Source: Erigeron canadensis
Lineage: Eukaryota > Streptophyta > Magnoliopsida > Asterales > Asteraceae
Direction: 5' to 3'
DNA length: 64,000 bases
Assembly (NCBI RefSeq): GCF_010389155.1
Contig: NC_057766.1
Location: 35,721,516 to 35,785,515 of the forward strand
The notes below the pieces were generated by a model, which was not told the DNA's origin, ran no database searches, and saw only the letters and a list, made by a program, of their open reading frames with translations. Below are positions 49,976 through 64,000 of the stretch, piece by piece; positions within the stretch are counted from its first letter, which is position 1, and each line of letters opens with the position of its first letter. The position numbers and the translations under genes are program-made.

Positions 49976-52900
49976 TGATTATCAAATGAGAACTAAATTA
50001 AAATAAGAACACTTAAAAACTACATTTTATTGTTATTTATTATTTGTTTATTATAGGTATACGATTATATATAAGTACTAAATTATTGTCCCACGTAATA
50101 CTCGAGATAACGTATTTAATTAGTGACAAGTTATCGTTTCACAATATCATACATTGACAACTACAAAAAAAAAGATGTTGAAAATAAATTAATTAGTATC
50201 TTGATGCCAAAGATGTAAATTAATTAGTATCTTGCTGTAATGAGTTAATATGCATATAAGCAAATTTTCATTAAAAACTATCGCATTTACGATCAAAGTT
50301 AATGTATGTTTGTATAAACAATTAGTAACACTTTAAATTATTGTATCAAGTGATAGTTTGAAATTCAATATAAATAGATTTGTTTAGCGGAATATAAATA
50401 AGAGCTCTATATGGATTTAACTTCTCTTTAATTAGTGTAACTATATTAGTCATTTTTTGCAATTTTCACGTAGTTTAATGTTTATATAAATACACATATA
50501 AATAAAATTTAACAAAACAAAAGTAGTTATCATTTGAACTACGTATGTTTGGAATGAAACCCAGTAATACCAAAAACCCTCTTAATTATCCACTCCTATA
50601 AATTTTGAAAGTGTAATTTATACCCTGATGGATTTTCCGAAGGTTTAAGATCTTGCCAATTGCTCACCTTTTGAAAGTTTACTTTTTGTGTTTATAGTTA
50701 ACCTTTTGAATTTTTAAAATTAATTTTACATTAATATATTAAGAGTTTCGGATTATGTACTTATATATTAATAATATTTGAAACAAATCTTGGGTTTATG
50801 TAAGAAATTTAAAAAACTAAAATATTTAGGAAATTAAAATCTTAAACTTTTAATATGTACTTTAATTAACATCACTTATGTAAAAGCAAATTATAATACA
50901 ATAATCAAGATTTTAAAGTTCATAATATAATCTTATAAGAGATCCTAAATTTCAACATTTAAATTTATTAAGAAAAACATATAATAAATAACTTATTAAA
51001 AAGTGTCAAGTAATAAGTTTTTCAATTCGATAGGATCAACAACATAAGCAAATGTTGATTAAGTGAAATAAAATATTTCAATTGGTTAATAATTATTTAA
51101 GAAAATCATATTTTTGTATATATATAAAAGTTAAGTTATATTTTCCCGCATATTACGCGAGACAATATAAATATGCGAGATAAACATAATAAGTTTTAAG
51201 AATAACATAATTATTAATTATAGATAAAACATGTTAAAATACAATTGTATTGTTATTTAAGGTTTTATTTGCATCAAATATGGCTAGTAAGATATATAAA
51301 TTTTTGTATAATGACAATGTAATGTTAAATACATCTAATACTGGTGAAGATAGTAATATTCAAAATTGCTCTTTAGTGTAGTTGGTTTTATAATATGGTT
51401 GTTATATATTTGTATAATGACGATATAAAAGTAAATATAAACAAAACACTTTATTTACTATAATGATTAAATTTCAAACCAACTCATTTAGGTGGGTTGG
51501 CCACCATGACATCATTGAGAGTCTGTTATCTTGAGAGACGCATATTCAATTCTTGCCATGGATAAGACTGAGTTAATCATCGATGCAAAAAAACTAAACA
51601 TTGAGGTTTCGTAGGTACCAATTCGGTACACGGGATCAAAGGGTTCTCATCGATCTACCTTATGTTATATCTATGTTGCCATGTATGATCTTTATAATCA
51701 ATTTTGATCATAATCATTAATTATAATCCTAATCATTAATATTTAATTTTTCATTTTCTACATAGGTACAAAGATTATATTCATGATACTACTTTTTTTT
51801 TTATTAATTCACTAATAGTTATCTTTTATCAAATAAGATTGTTTATTATATTATGTTTATTAATTTTTTTTGAAAAGTATTTATTATATTATATTTAATA
51901 ATTATATATCATGAGAAAGATTTTTATGATTTTTAAATATCTATGTTTCATTAGTCTTGCTTTTATATATACTTGACGTATATCATATATTCATAAAATA
52001 TAATTTAATTGTTTCTATCAGTTGTAATCTGACAGTTCTTTATATTACCATAACTATGAATAATAATGTAACTATCAATTATTGTTTTTATATTCATGTT
52101 CTCAATTATCTCGTACAACGTACGGGTTTAATCTATTATCTAATATATATAGTGAATGACATGTTTTTTCTTTAATTAATAAATTAATAGTTATCTATAT
52201 TGGTTAAATAATAATCAGATAATCTAAAAGACTTTAATGTATATAATATAATTGTAAACAATTTGATAACTTAATAGTACAGTTACAATTTGATACCCCG
52301 CGCGATGCGCGACTAGTTAAAAAAGTTATTTTATGCATTAGTAAATAATTAATCTACAGGTTTATCTTGTGGAAATCAATTTTACGTTGTATATAGCAAA
52401 TATGTGAATGATCACAATCCATAAACAGTTTGTCAAATATGTTTACCAAATTTAGATCTAGTGGATCTAAATTTTCATACAAAGGGTGCTTCTTTTTTTA
52501 TTTACGTACGTAACTTATTTTTTAAATATTGTATGTATATAGTTTCTGTATATTTAAAATTTAGTAATGTATTTAATTTAAGATAAATATAGTAAAAAAA
52601 TTATGAAGAGGCCACGTAAGACAAAATCCTATGTGGCAATTTTTAAAGCTAGCATTAAGTTGAAAGAAGGCTTTAGCAGACCAGGATTCTTACTGTTTTA
52701 ATCCTAGGTATTTTACCCGCGCGATGCGCGAGCTGTTATAATTAGTGTCCAGAAATACTTAAAAATAAAAGTTCAGATATACATGCATTAATGATTGGTT
52801 CATGATGTTTTGTTGTTTTTATTGTTATATCACCATATTATACATAACCATTTGGTAGATATTTCTAAATTATACACAATTCATAAGATAAAAAAAAGGA

Positions 52901-54389
52901 ACATTAACGACAATCACTTGTATTCCGATTTTTTTTCTTTGTGGCTCCATCCTAGGATTGGTAAACAACTATCACTTGCAAATCACAAATAATGATAAAG
53001 CTAGTTAACATAAAGTTTCAAATCATATCAAGTCACTCATAATGTAAAAGATCAATGATATTATCAACAAAAGGCAACATACTCAATACACTTATGGTTA
53101 TGCAATTACATTTTATGGTTATGCAATTATATTTATAATGTATAATAAAACTATGTCACGAAAGAGTTTCAAATTGTTGGTTTAGATTGATCTTAAATAC
53201 TTTTGCTACAATTTCATGGGGTGTTGCTCGTTCTTGTAGCATTCAAAATAATATATACAAATTTGAGAAACAAATATATAGTTTTTATATTAATGTAATT
53301 TGTAAACAATATCAATCACTAAAACTTGAAATATATAATTCTCTATAATCTTGAGATTTCATGATATAACTTCCAAGATTGCATTTTTTTTCCCCATACA
53401 CGTACGATGCTTTTTATTTTATTTTAAATTAACAGGATTTTCATTGTTAATTTTGTATTATATAGTTTCATTTATTTATTTAATATTTACTATATTTAAC
53501 TTTAAAGTAATAAGTTATTCTTGTATTTAATATTTAATTTGATTAAAGATATATAAATATTGTAAAAAAAATCATAGAGATGCCATGTAGGTAAAATCCT
53601 ATGTGGCAACTTTTTAGTATAGGTTTAGTTTTGAAGATGTTTTTAAAAAGTTTGGATTACTACTTTTTTAATAATTATATAGATATATATATATATATAT
53701 GGGAAAAGTGAGTATGGGGTATATATATATATATATATATATTAGTTTGTTATGTTTACACATTACACTGATCGATCGATCTGTGGCTTCCTACGTATAT
53801 ATATACTTTATTAAATATACAATATTTAATTATTTAAAATACAAGGACTAATATTATGTTTTCTTAATATTAGTGATTGCATATTAATGGTGAAAAGTGT
53901 AAATTAGTGATGGAAAACAAGAAAGTGTAAATTATTTAAATTAGATGGACTAATGTTGTGTTTACCTAATATTAAATTTGGTAATGGTACTATTATTTAG
54001 ATCTAAGGATTGTAATCAAAAGTTGGAACTCATCTAACGGTCCTTGTTTCTTCATAAAAGAATTTAAGACCTTGTTATATATATATTGGTAGATTATACC
54101 GGTATGAATCAACCAGAAACATTGTACAAAATAAGTATTTGGGTTCCAAAGATAGGTAGTGCGTCTATCAAACCACCACTTGAATACGGTTGGTGAATAT
54201 ATTTATGGAATCCCATAAATGGATCAACATAAACACAACCAATGTACTGTTCCATCACTATTATAGGCCTCTTGACCATACTACAAATAGCTTACCGTTA
54301 TTTTGTAAATTATTAATACATATAAAAAACACTAGATTGTTTCTTCACTTTAAAAACTTAGAGAAAAATAATCATACACACACGCACAC
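49857..54389. other. AT-rich intergenic region, Helitron-like remnants and (TA)n tracts
   Basis: No gene. A (TA)n run lies at about 49943-49973, others near 53685 and 53720. Several GC-rich hairpins of Helitron 3'-end type (separate entry). A SINE-like or other repeat at ~51494-51660 contains GGTACCAATTCGGTACACGG. The last ~300 bp are the promoter and 5' UTR of the ALDH3 gene, ending in a (CA)n stretch. Confidence 0.5.
51150..52735 (+). mobile_element. Cluster of Helitron-like 3' ends
   Basis: Four GC-rich hairpin blocks stand out in AT-rich DNA. They are CCCGCATATTACGCGAG (~51150), CTCGTACAACGTACGGG (~52110), CCCGCGCGATGCGCGACTAGT (split here as CCCGCGCGATGCGCG then ACTAGT, ~52297-52317) and CCCGCGCGATGCGCGAGC (~52713). 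The third ends in CTAG before T, the canonical Helitron 3' end. The 5' ends could not be paired reliably. Confidence 0.5.
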
Positions 54390-54390
54390 A

Positions 54391-57616
<3,226 letters not shown>

Positions 57617-58490
57617 TGATGAATAGTTGAATTATATGTTTTCCTTATTTGAATAAATGTTGAATTTGAATGCTTGTAACTTACTAAGTTTGTTTTTAAA
57701 ATGTAATTAACTATTGTATTATATATATCATTTAAGAAAGTGAATATTACCGACGCTACATCTGTCGGAAAATATGACCGACGAACTTTTTACCTACGGA
57801 TTTTTTCCGTCATTAATCCGTCGGAAATAGTTGTTAGCAACGGATTTGACCGTCGGTGAAGCCCAATTTTCTAGTAGTGTATCATTTAAGAAAGTGATAT
57901 TTATAGATTGGCATCTCATGTATAACCTACTATGCATATACATGTAATAACGTATTAAACATAGCTTATAAAAACATATGCGAATAATAAAAAACAGCTT
58001 TAAAATCATAAGGTACAACTATTAAACAATAGAATATATACATAATATGGGATTTTGTTAAACCAAAAACGTTTGATTAAAAGAAATGGTTTATGGTTTG
58101 CTATTAGAGAGGTTACGGTTTTGAAACTGATCTTTCCTTTTAACCTTTTTTTTATGTTTTATGGAGTAACTTATTTTTATTTATTTTAACTTTTGATTTT
58201 GGAAAAGAAAAACTTTATTTTAGTTAACTTTGGATTTATTTTGAAGAACATGTTGCTTTTTTTTTCTTCTTATTTTCCTTTAGTAATCTTTTTTGTTTTT
58301 AACATTTTTTTCCTTGTAATATATTTGTGATTTTTATTAAACTTTTTATTTGCTTTTCCTTCAACTATTAAATACATTTATAAGCTAGGATCTGCCAGGC
58401 CATTAAAAAAAATAAAAATTACTCTTTACTTAATAAAAAGTTTTTCACTAAATAAATGTAATCAGTCAACAATTGTATACCTTTTTCAAA
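57617..58490. other. Intergenic between ALDH3 and ORC1
   Basis: ALDH3 3' UTR, a CACTA fragment (57744-57879), then AT-rich DNA leading to the ORC1 promoter. No gene. Confidence 0.5.
57744..57879 (-). mobile_element. CACTA (En/Spm) transposon end fragment
   Basis: On the minus strand it begins CACTACTAGAAAATTGGGC, the typical CACTA terminus. Short sub-terminal repeats follow (CCGACGG, CGTCGG, TCCGTCGG and their complements). Only this end is recognisable. The fragment is flanked by an 18-bp direct repeat TATCATTTAAGAAAGTGA (57726-57743 and 57880-57897), much longer than the 3-bp duplication CACTA elements make. Confidence 0.7.
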
Positions 58491-58495
58491 ATAAT

Positions 58496-58523
58496 GGCGG
58501 AAATTCATCCTCCATTTCCCGCC
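58496..58523. promoter_or_regulatory. E2F-type binding sites upstream of ORC1
   Basis: TTTCCCGCC at 58515-58523 is a full E2F consensus, and GGCGGAAA at 58496-58503 is a second site in the opposite orientation. A third GGCGGAAA overlaps the ORC1 start codon region (58615-58622). E2F control of pre-replication-complex genes is established in plants; binding here is inference from sequence. Confidence 0.7.
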
Positions 58524-58612
58524 ATTTCTCTCTCTAAAATCTCCCCCCATTTCTTCTCCTTTCTCTCTCTCTTTCACACTCCATTGTCGCGTTCTTCATC
58601 ACCGCCGTATCA

Positions 58613-61600
58613 ATGGCGGAAACACCAAAAAAGCTCAGAAAAACACCGATCAAATCCGCCCCGAAAACCCCGATAACCACCACACCTCGCCGTTCTTCCC
58701 GTTTCCTTTCTTCCCCAATTTCCCCAAATCCAATCGACCCACCAAAAAACATCACTCCAAGAAACACCCGACCCAAATCTCGAAAGAAACTAAACACATC
58801 CAATGATAAAGATGATACCTTTTCATTCTCACCCGTCTCCCCTGAAGTATCCGAATCCAAGAAACGAAAAACCCGACCCGCTAAGAAGCCGAAAAAGAGA
58901 GTTTATTACAAGAAAGTTAGTTACGATGGAGGCGAGTTTTCAGTTGGGGACGACGTGTATGTGAAAAGAAAAGAGGATGATTCGGTTGATAATGATGATG
59001 ATGACCCGGAAACTGAAGAATGTAGGATCTGTTTGAAGTCGGGTCGGGCTATTATGATTGAATGTGATGATTGTTTAGGTGGGTTTCATTTGAAGTGTTT
59101 GAAACCGCCTTTGAAATCCGTTCCTGATGGTGATTGGATTTGTAGTTATTGTGAGTCGAAAAAATCGGGGAAAAAGGATGTTGGATTGCCTGAGCTTCCA
59201 AAAGGGCGAAGGACCGCGAAAGAAAAGCTGCTTTCGAGCGATTTGTGGGCCGCTCGCATCGAAAGGTATAATCTCTATTTTAAATTCGGACAATGTATCA
59301 AAATGTATGTACCTTGTCAGTTGTCACATTTTTCTGTTGTGTGAATTTTTATTGTATTATTCGGTTACTTTTGCCTACATATGTATCCAATATACAATAA
59401 AGTTTTTGCTGATGTGGTTAGAATATATCTGATATATACAAATTCTAGGAGGCTAGATACATATGATGACAATGAATTGATAATTTGATGTGTACGATAG
59501 ACGGTTTGGAATTTGGATATGTTTTGGTGCACTTAATGTTTATAAATAGAGGTATGTTTTTTGTAACATTTGATTTGTCAATGGTTGTATAGTTTATGGA
59601 AAGAGGTTGATGGTAGCTTTTGGTTTCGGGGACGTTGGTATATAATTCCCGAGGAAACAGCAGCCGGTAGACAGCCACATAATTTAAGACGGGAGCTATA
59701 TAGAACTAATGACTTTGCTGATAATGAGGTAAGAATATACATACACTATTGTAGGCTGAGAACTTTGTATTATATAGCTATATATGTGTAAAAGATTAGT
59801 TTGTAACTATATTGAGTGTGGTGTTTTAGATGGAAACTGTCCTTAGGCATTGTTATGTTATGACTCCCAATGAGTATGCCAAGGCTGGAAATGAAGGTGA
59901 TGACGTGTTTCTATGTGAGTATGAATATGATGTAAAATATCATAGCTTCAAGAGAATTGCTGACATTGATCACAATGAAGAGGTTAGTACTCTAGAGAAT
60001 TTATAAATATTGGAAAAGTTTATGATATATAATGAAGTTTATGATATCATAATGATTTGACCCTTTTTGGGTTTGTTAGGATGAGGAAGAAGCTGAGCAT
60101 GATGAAGATTGGAGTTGTGATGAGGATTCAGACTTTGAGTCAGATGACGATGACATCGAGTATGAAAAAGAGGAGAAGTTTAAGTCAATGCTTGGGTCAA
60201 CCCCTACTCATGAAGTGGCTGCAGTAGGGATACTTCTTTGCTCATTATGTTAATAAACATGTTCTTGACTGTAAGCTTAACTTACAGTACTTTATGTGAT
60301 GCAGAATTCACGAAAGGGTCGTACCTTCGGGCTTCAGAAAATAGGTGTAAAGAAAATTCCGGAGCATGTGAGATTTCACAAGCAGACTGAACTTGAAAAG
60401 GCAAAATCAACACTTTTGCTTGCAACTTTGCCCAAATCTTTGCCATGTAGGAATAAGTATGTGATATCTCATGTTACAATTTAATTGGCTTTGTATTCGA
60501 GTTTTCTAATTATATTGTTCCTCTCCCTTTTCATTTTATGCTGTGTGGTTTTTATAGTCTCTTTTCCAGCACACAAATTGAATAACTGGTGCTCTTTTCA
60601 TATGTAGAGAGATGGAAGAAATAACTGGATTCATCAAAGGTGCTATATGTGATGATCAATGCCTAGGACGTTGCCTTTACATTCATGGTGTTCCAGGAAC
60701 GGGCAAGGTATATTTTTGCAGAAGATATTTGATGTATTTATAACCCTCATTGAACTATTTACGCCACTTGTATGCATTTTGTTACATAACTTAAATGCAT
60801 TTTATTGATTTTTGGAACCCTGGATTGTAATGTGGATTATACAGACAATGAGTGTGCTTGCTGTAATGCGGAGTCTTCGATCTGAAGTTGATGCTGGAAT
60901 TACTAAACCTTACTCTTTTGTGGAGATAAATGGTCTGAAATTGGCTACACCGGAGAATATATACAGAGTACTGATTTTCACTGATTTTAGCCGGTTTGGT
61001 TGTCTTGTGTATTTTGGTTTATGTCTAAACTAGATTGGTGGCTGTTTTCAGGTTATTTATGAAGCTTTAACAGGGCATAGGGTCAGTTGGAAAAAAGCTC
61101 TCAGCTTACTGAATGATAGGTTTTTAAATGGGACTAGAATTAGCAAAGATGATGATCGCCCTTGTATTCTTCTCATTGATGAACTTGATCTCCTAGTAAC
61201 TAGAAGTCAATCGGTAAACTACGAATCAGAGACTTAAAACATTAGGAATTTAAATGTATATAAATTTTATTGATACATTTGGTACTTTTTTGTTATAGGT
61301 CTTGTACAACATTCTTGATTGGCCGACTAAGCCAAACTCTAAACTTATTGTTATCGGTCGGCATCTATCTCCAGAAACCTGTCATTTCAAAGTCAACATC
61401 AGCTACTTTATTTGATTTAATCATTTTGTTATTATTATGTTTCAGGAATTGCTAATACTATGGATCTTCCAGAAAAGTTGCTTCCTAGAATTTCCAGTCG
61501 AATGGGTATACAAAGGCTTTGCTTTGCCCCTTATAACTACTTGCAGCTTCAAGAAATCATTGGATGCCGTCTTAAAGGAATAGATGCATTTGAGAAACAG

Positions 61601-63914
61601 GCTATAGAATTTGCGTCAAGAAAGGTTCATATTTATGCTAATTGCCATCAAATGACTTTAGAAAATATATCATTTTTTTGAGCCTGTTTGCTGGCATGCA
61701 ACTTTGGTTTTTTTCATATGTAGTGTATTATGCCTGTATAGGTTGCAGCAGTTTCCGGAGATGCACGCCGTGCCCTTGAGATATGTCGCCGTGCAGCTGA
61801 ACTAGCAGATTATCGAGTTAAGCAATCAAGCCTGCTTCCCAAGACCGGTACATAATTTCTTTGATAGCATATTGTTGTCCATGCGTTGACGTAAATTAGG
61901 ATGTAAGAAGATCCAATGTCTAAGTATTAAACATATTCCAAATTTTGTGTTTGCATAGATGCTTTGCAGTGCCTTTCCTACTGTGATTCATTACTCTTCA
62001 AAGTTTTAAACTTTGTACCTACCGACTGCTTGGTAGATGTGCATTTTACAGTTTTACATGAAAGACGCTATGGTTGAATAAATTTGCTGTATCAGATCTA
62101 TCATTATTTTGGATTATATAGATATACATTAACCATATGAAGTGTGATCACATGAACAATCTATGGTTGATGTTTGCAGGAAAAACACTTGTTGGCATGG
62201 CCGATGTTGAAGCAGCCATACAGGAGATGTTCCAAGCTCCTCATATCCAGGTAGGGGTGAACAATTACAGATTGTAAATTTATTTAAAGCTCTGCAATCC
62301 ATCTTTCTTTATCTCTCCCTATTTATATCATCTTATTAGAGAACACTAGAGTTTATGTGCATGGCCGTTGCTATCAATTAGCTTTTGAAGGGTACTAGAT
62401 CATGAATGCTTGATATTTTATACAAACTAGAATTCCATGATCTACAAGTGTTCTATAGAGGTATAATTTTTGACCCATTTTCTGGTATATGGCTTGATTT
62501 GGGTTATGCTTTTATCGTAAATGGGTCAAGTAAACAAAAATACACTTAGAAGGGTAGGTCAAATGGGCTGAACGGGTTGAAAATTGCCCATATTCTAATT
62601 TAAATCATACAATCTCATGAATCATTATGTTCCAAGTGTTTTGATTATTAGTAATGTTATTTGGTTTCGAAACATAGTTGACACAAACTTAATTATACAG
62701 CAATCTTTCGAAAGAAATCAAGTCTATTGTGGGTTAACCTGTCCCACCCTGCTTGACTGCTTCAGTTAGTACTAAAATGACCTGTCTTAACAAGATAATG
62801 TTTTGACCCATGACCCAACGCACCCCCCATGCCACCTATAGTTTTTTGTGAAATCCTGGTTTGTAGAACTCTTGGTAAATTTTAAGCGGAGTATGCAATG
62901 ACGGGGCATTGAAACTTGAGCTAAACATACACTTGAACTGAAATGGAATATGTGTGTGCGTGCGCGCTGATCATTAGGACGGTCATTCTTTTTTTTAATC
63001 ATTGAATGTCATGCCAGATACTTGGGAAACTTAAGCAAATGTGTCAAATTTTCATTTTTGGAAATAACCTATGATTTACAGCTTTTAAGTTGAACTGAGC
63101 ATTGGAGATTCTTAATTGTAACTTCTGCTAGGAGCATAAGTTGATGAATGTAGTGTTTTTTATGTTATTATCTATCATCATGTCATATAGTTAAATATAG
63201 ATTCTTTTATTTCCAGGTAATGAGGAGTTGTTCTAAATTGGGTAAGGTCTTCTTAGCGGCTATGGTGCATGAGCTCTATAAAACAGGAATGAGTGAGACC
63301 ACCTTTGAAAAGGTCAGCTCTTCTTGAGCTTTTGTGTATTCTTTGCGTTCCTGGCTTCAATCGCTCTTACATGAGTTTCTTGATCTCCTAGCCAAAGTAT
63401 TTTAAAACATTTCACAGATTTTGTTAAGCGTTGAACAAGTCAATTGAAAGATACTTCAAATCTTAAAAAAAAATTACCACAAAAAGGAAGATAAATTAAT
63501 CCGTTTGATGATCTTTTTTTCTGATGATCTCTTTTGTATGTGCAGTTGGCGCAAACTGTTTCACGTCTCTGTACAAGCAATGGAATAACATTTCCAGGAT
63601 GGGACACATTATTGAGAATCGGGTAAGACACATTTCCTGTATTCAAATGCTTATATGCAATGAAGTTGGTTGCTATAATATAGTAGAAGTAGTAGTAGTA
63701 GTGGTAGTAGTACGCTACGACTTTACAAACACAAATATTAGTATTTTATACAGTAATAGTTATAGTAGTAGTGCGGTAGTACCTATGAATGGTTATGACT
63801 TACTCAAATATCACTTGTACTTTTTTGCAGTTGTAAGCTTGGTGAATCCAGAATTGTTCTCTGTGAATCAGGAGCCAGTCACAGGCTACAGAAGTTGCAG
63901 CTCAATTTTCCTAG
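58613..63914 (+). CDS. ORC1: Origin recognition complex subunit 1 (partial at 3' end)
   Basis: Fifteen exons visible: 58613-59265, 59593-59728, 59830-59982, 60080-60223, 60305-60456, 60608-60707, 60845-60967, 61052-61213, 61299-61356, 61446-61624, 61742-61847, 62180-62250, 63217-63312, 63546-63622 and 63831-63914. They stay in phase for ~764 residues; the last few dozen lie beyond the right edge. Order: basic Ser/Thr-Pro-rich N terminus (many TP/SP sites), a PHD finger (C4HC3, ~137-180) nested in a BAH domain (to ~310), an acidic stretch (~315-345), then AAA+ with Walker A GVPGTGK (~440-446), Walker B LIDELD (~528-533) and sensor-1 block VIGIANTMDLPE. A winged-helix C-terminal part follows. 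PHD+BAH+AAA+ is the plant ORC1 layout. It binds origins and modified histones and loads CDC6/MCM in the nucleus. Confidence 0.95.
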
Positions 63915-64000
63915 GTTGGTTCATTCATTCCTACGTATTTTCTGCAATCAAATTTAGGTTTACAAACATCAACACTTTATTTGGTATATATTTGTCAAAA

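Noticed and set aside
58473..58676. Frame upstream of ORC1 as the true N terminus
   Set aside because: Not in phase with the PHD/BAH frame and Ser/His-rich without similarity; kept only as a possible uORF.

Overview
The window is nuclear DNA from a flowering plant, most likely a eudicot. The genes have many short GT-AG introns and the intergenic DNA is very AT-rich. The repeats are typical plant ones: Gypsy/Tat LTR elements, MULE, CACTA, Helitron-like elements and MITEs. Asteraceae is my impression from the style of the repeats, not a demonstrated placement.

Layout, left to right. (1) 1-1400: the 5' part of an unidentified minus-strand gene running off the left edge. (2) 2.6-6.4 kb: small non-autonomous transposons (a 1.5-kb element with ~190-bp inverted repeats, a ~390-bp Helitron-like element, a SINE-like unit). 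(3) 7.0-13.1 kb: two minus-strand genes, a very small SIAMESE-related CDK inhibitor and a complete 8-exon ARMC8/GID5 armadillo gene. (4) 15.3-28.4 kb: two related ankyrin + tandem CCCH zinc-finger (RR-TZF) genes in direct orientation. The first is truncated at its C terminus, the second is full length. Between them lies a 4.3-kb Mutator-like element with two convergent genes and palindromic sub-terminal repeats. Its empty site is preserved in an adjacent duplicated copy of the host DNA. (5) 31.2-32.0 kb: two head-to-tail ~400-bp Helitron-like units. (6) 32.5-36.1 kb: a complete 10-exon organellar tRNA 2-thiouridylase (MnmA/TRMU). (7) 38.3-49.9 kb: a Tat-like Gypsy retrotransposon on the minus strand, with an extra spliced-looking antisense ORF. 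Its polyprotein is broken by stops, a frameshift and a 2.64-kb solo LTR with a perfect 5-bp target duplication, yet its two LTRs are nearly identical. (8) 50-54 kb: AT-rich repeat graveyard with Helitron-like 3' ends. (9) 54.4-57.6 kb: a complete 10-exon ALDH3F1-like aldehyde dehydrogenase. (10) 58.6-64 kb: ORC1 with PHD, BAH and AAA+ domains, nearly complete, with E2F-type sites just upstream.

The host genes are unrelated housekeeping or regulatory genes (cell-cycle inhibition, GID/CTLH ubiquitin ligase, RNA binding, tRNA modification, aldehyde detoxification, replication licensing) and form no operon or cluster apart from the CCCH pair. The least ordinary content is in the transposons. The two-gene convergent MULE recalls the mudrA/mudrB layout with a different second protein. 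The Tat element has an antisense coiled-coil ORF and looks as if it was mobilised while already defective. Exon borders below were placed by reading splice sites, phase and family similarity by eye.
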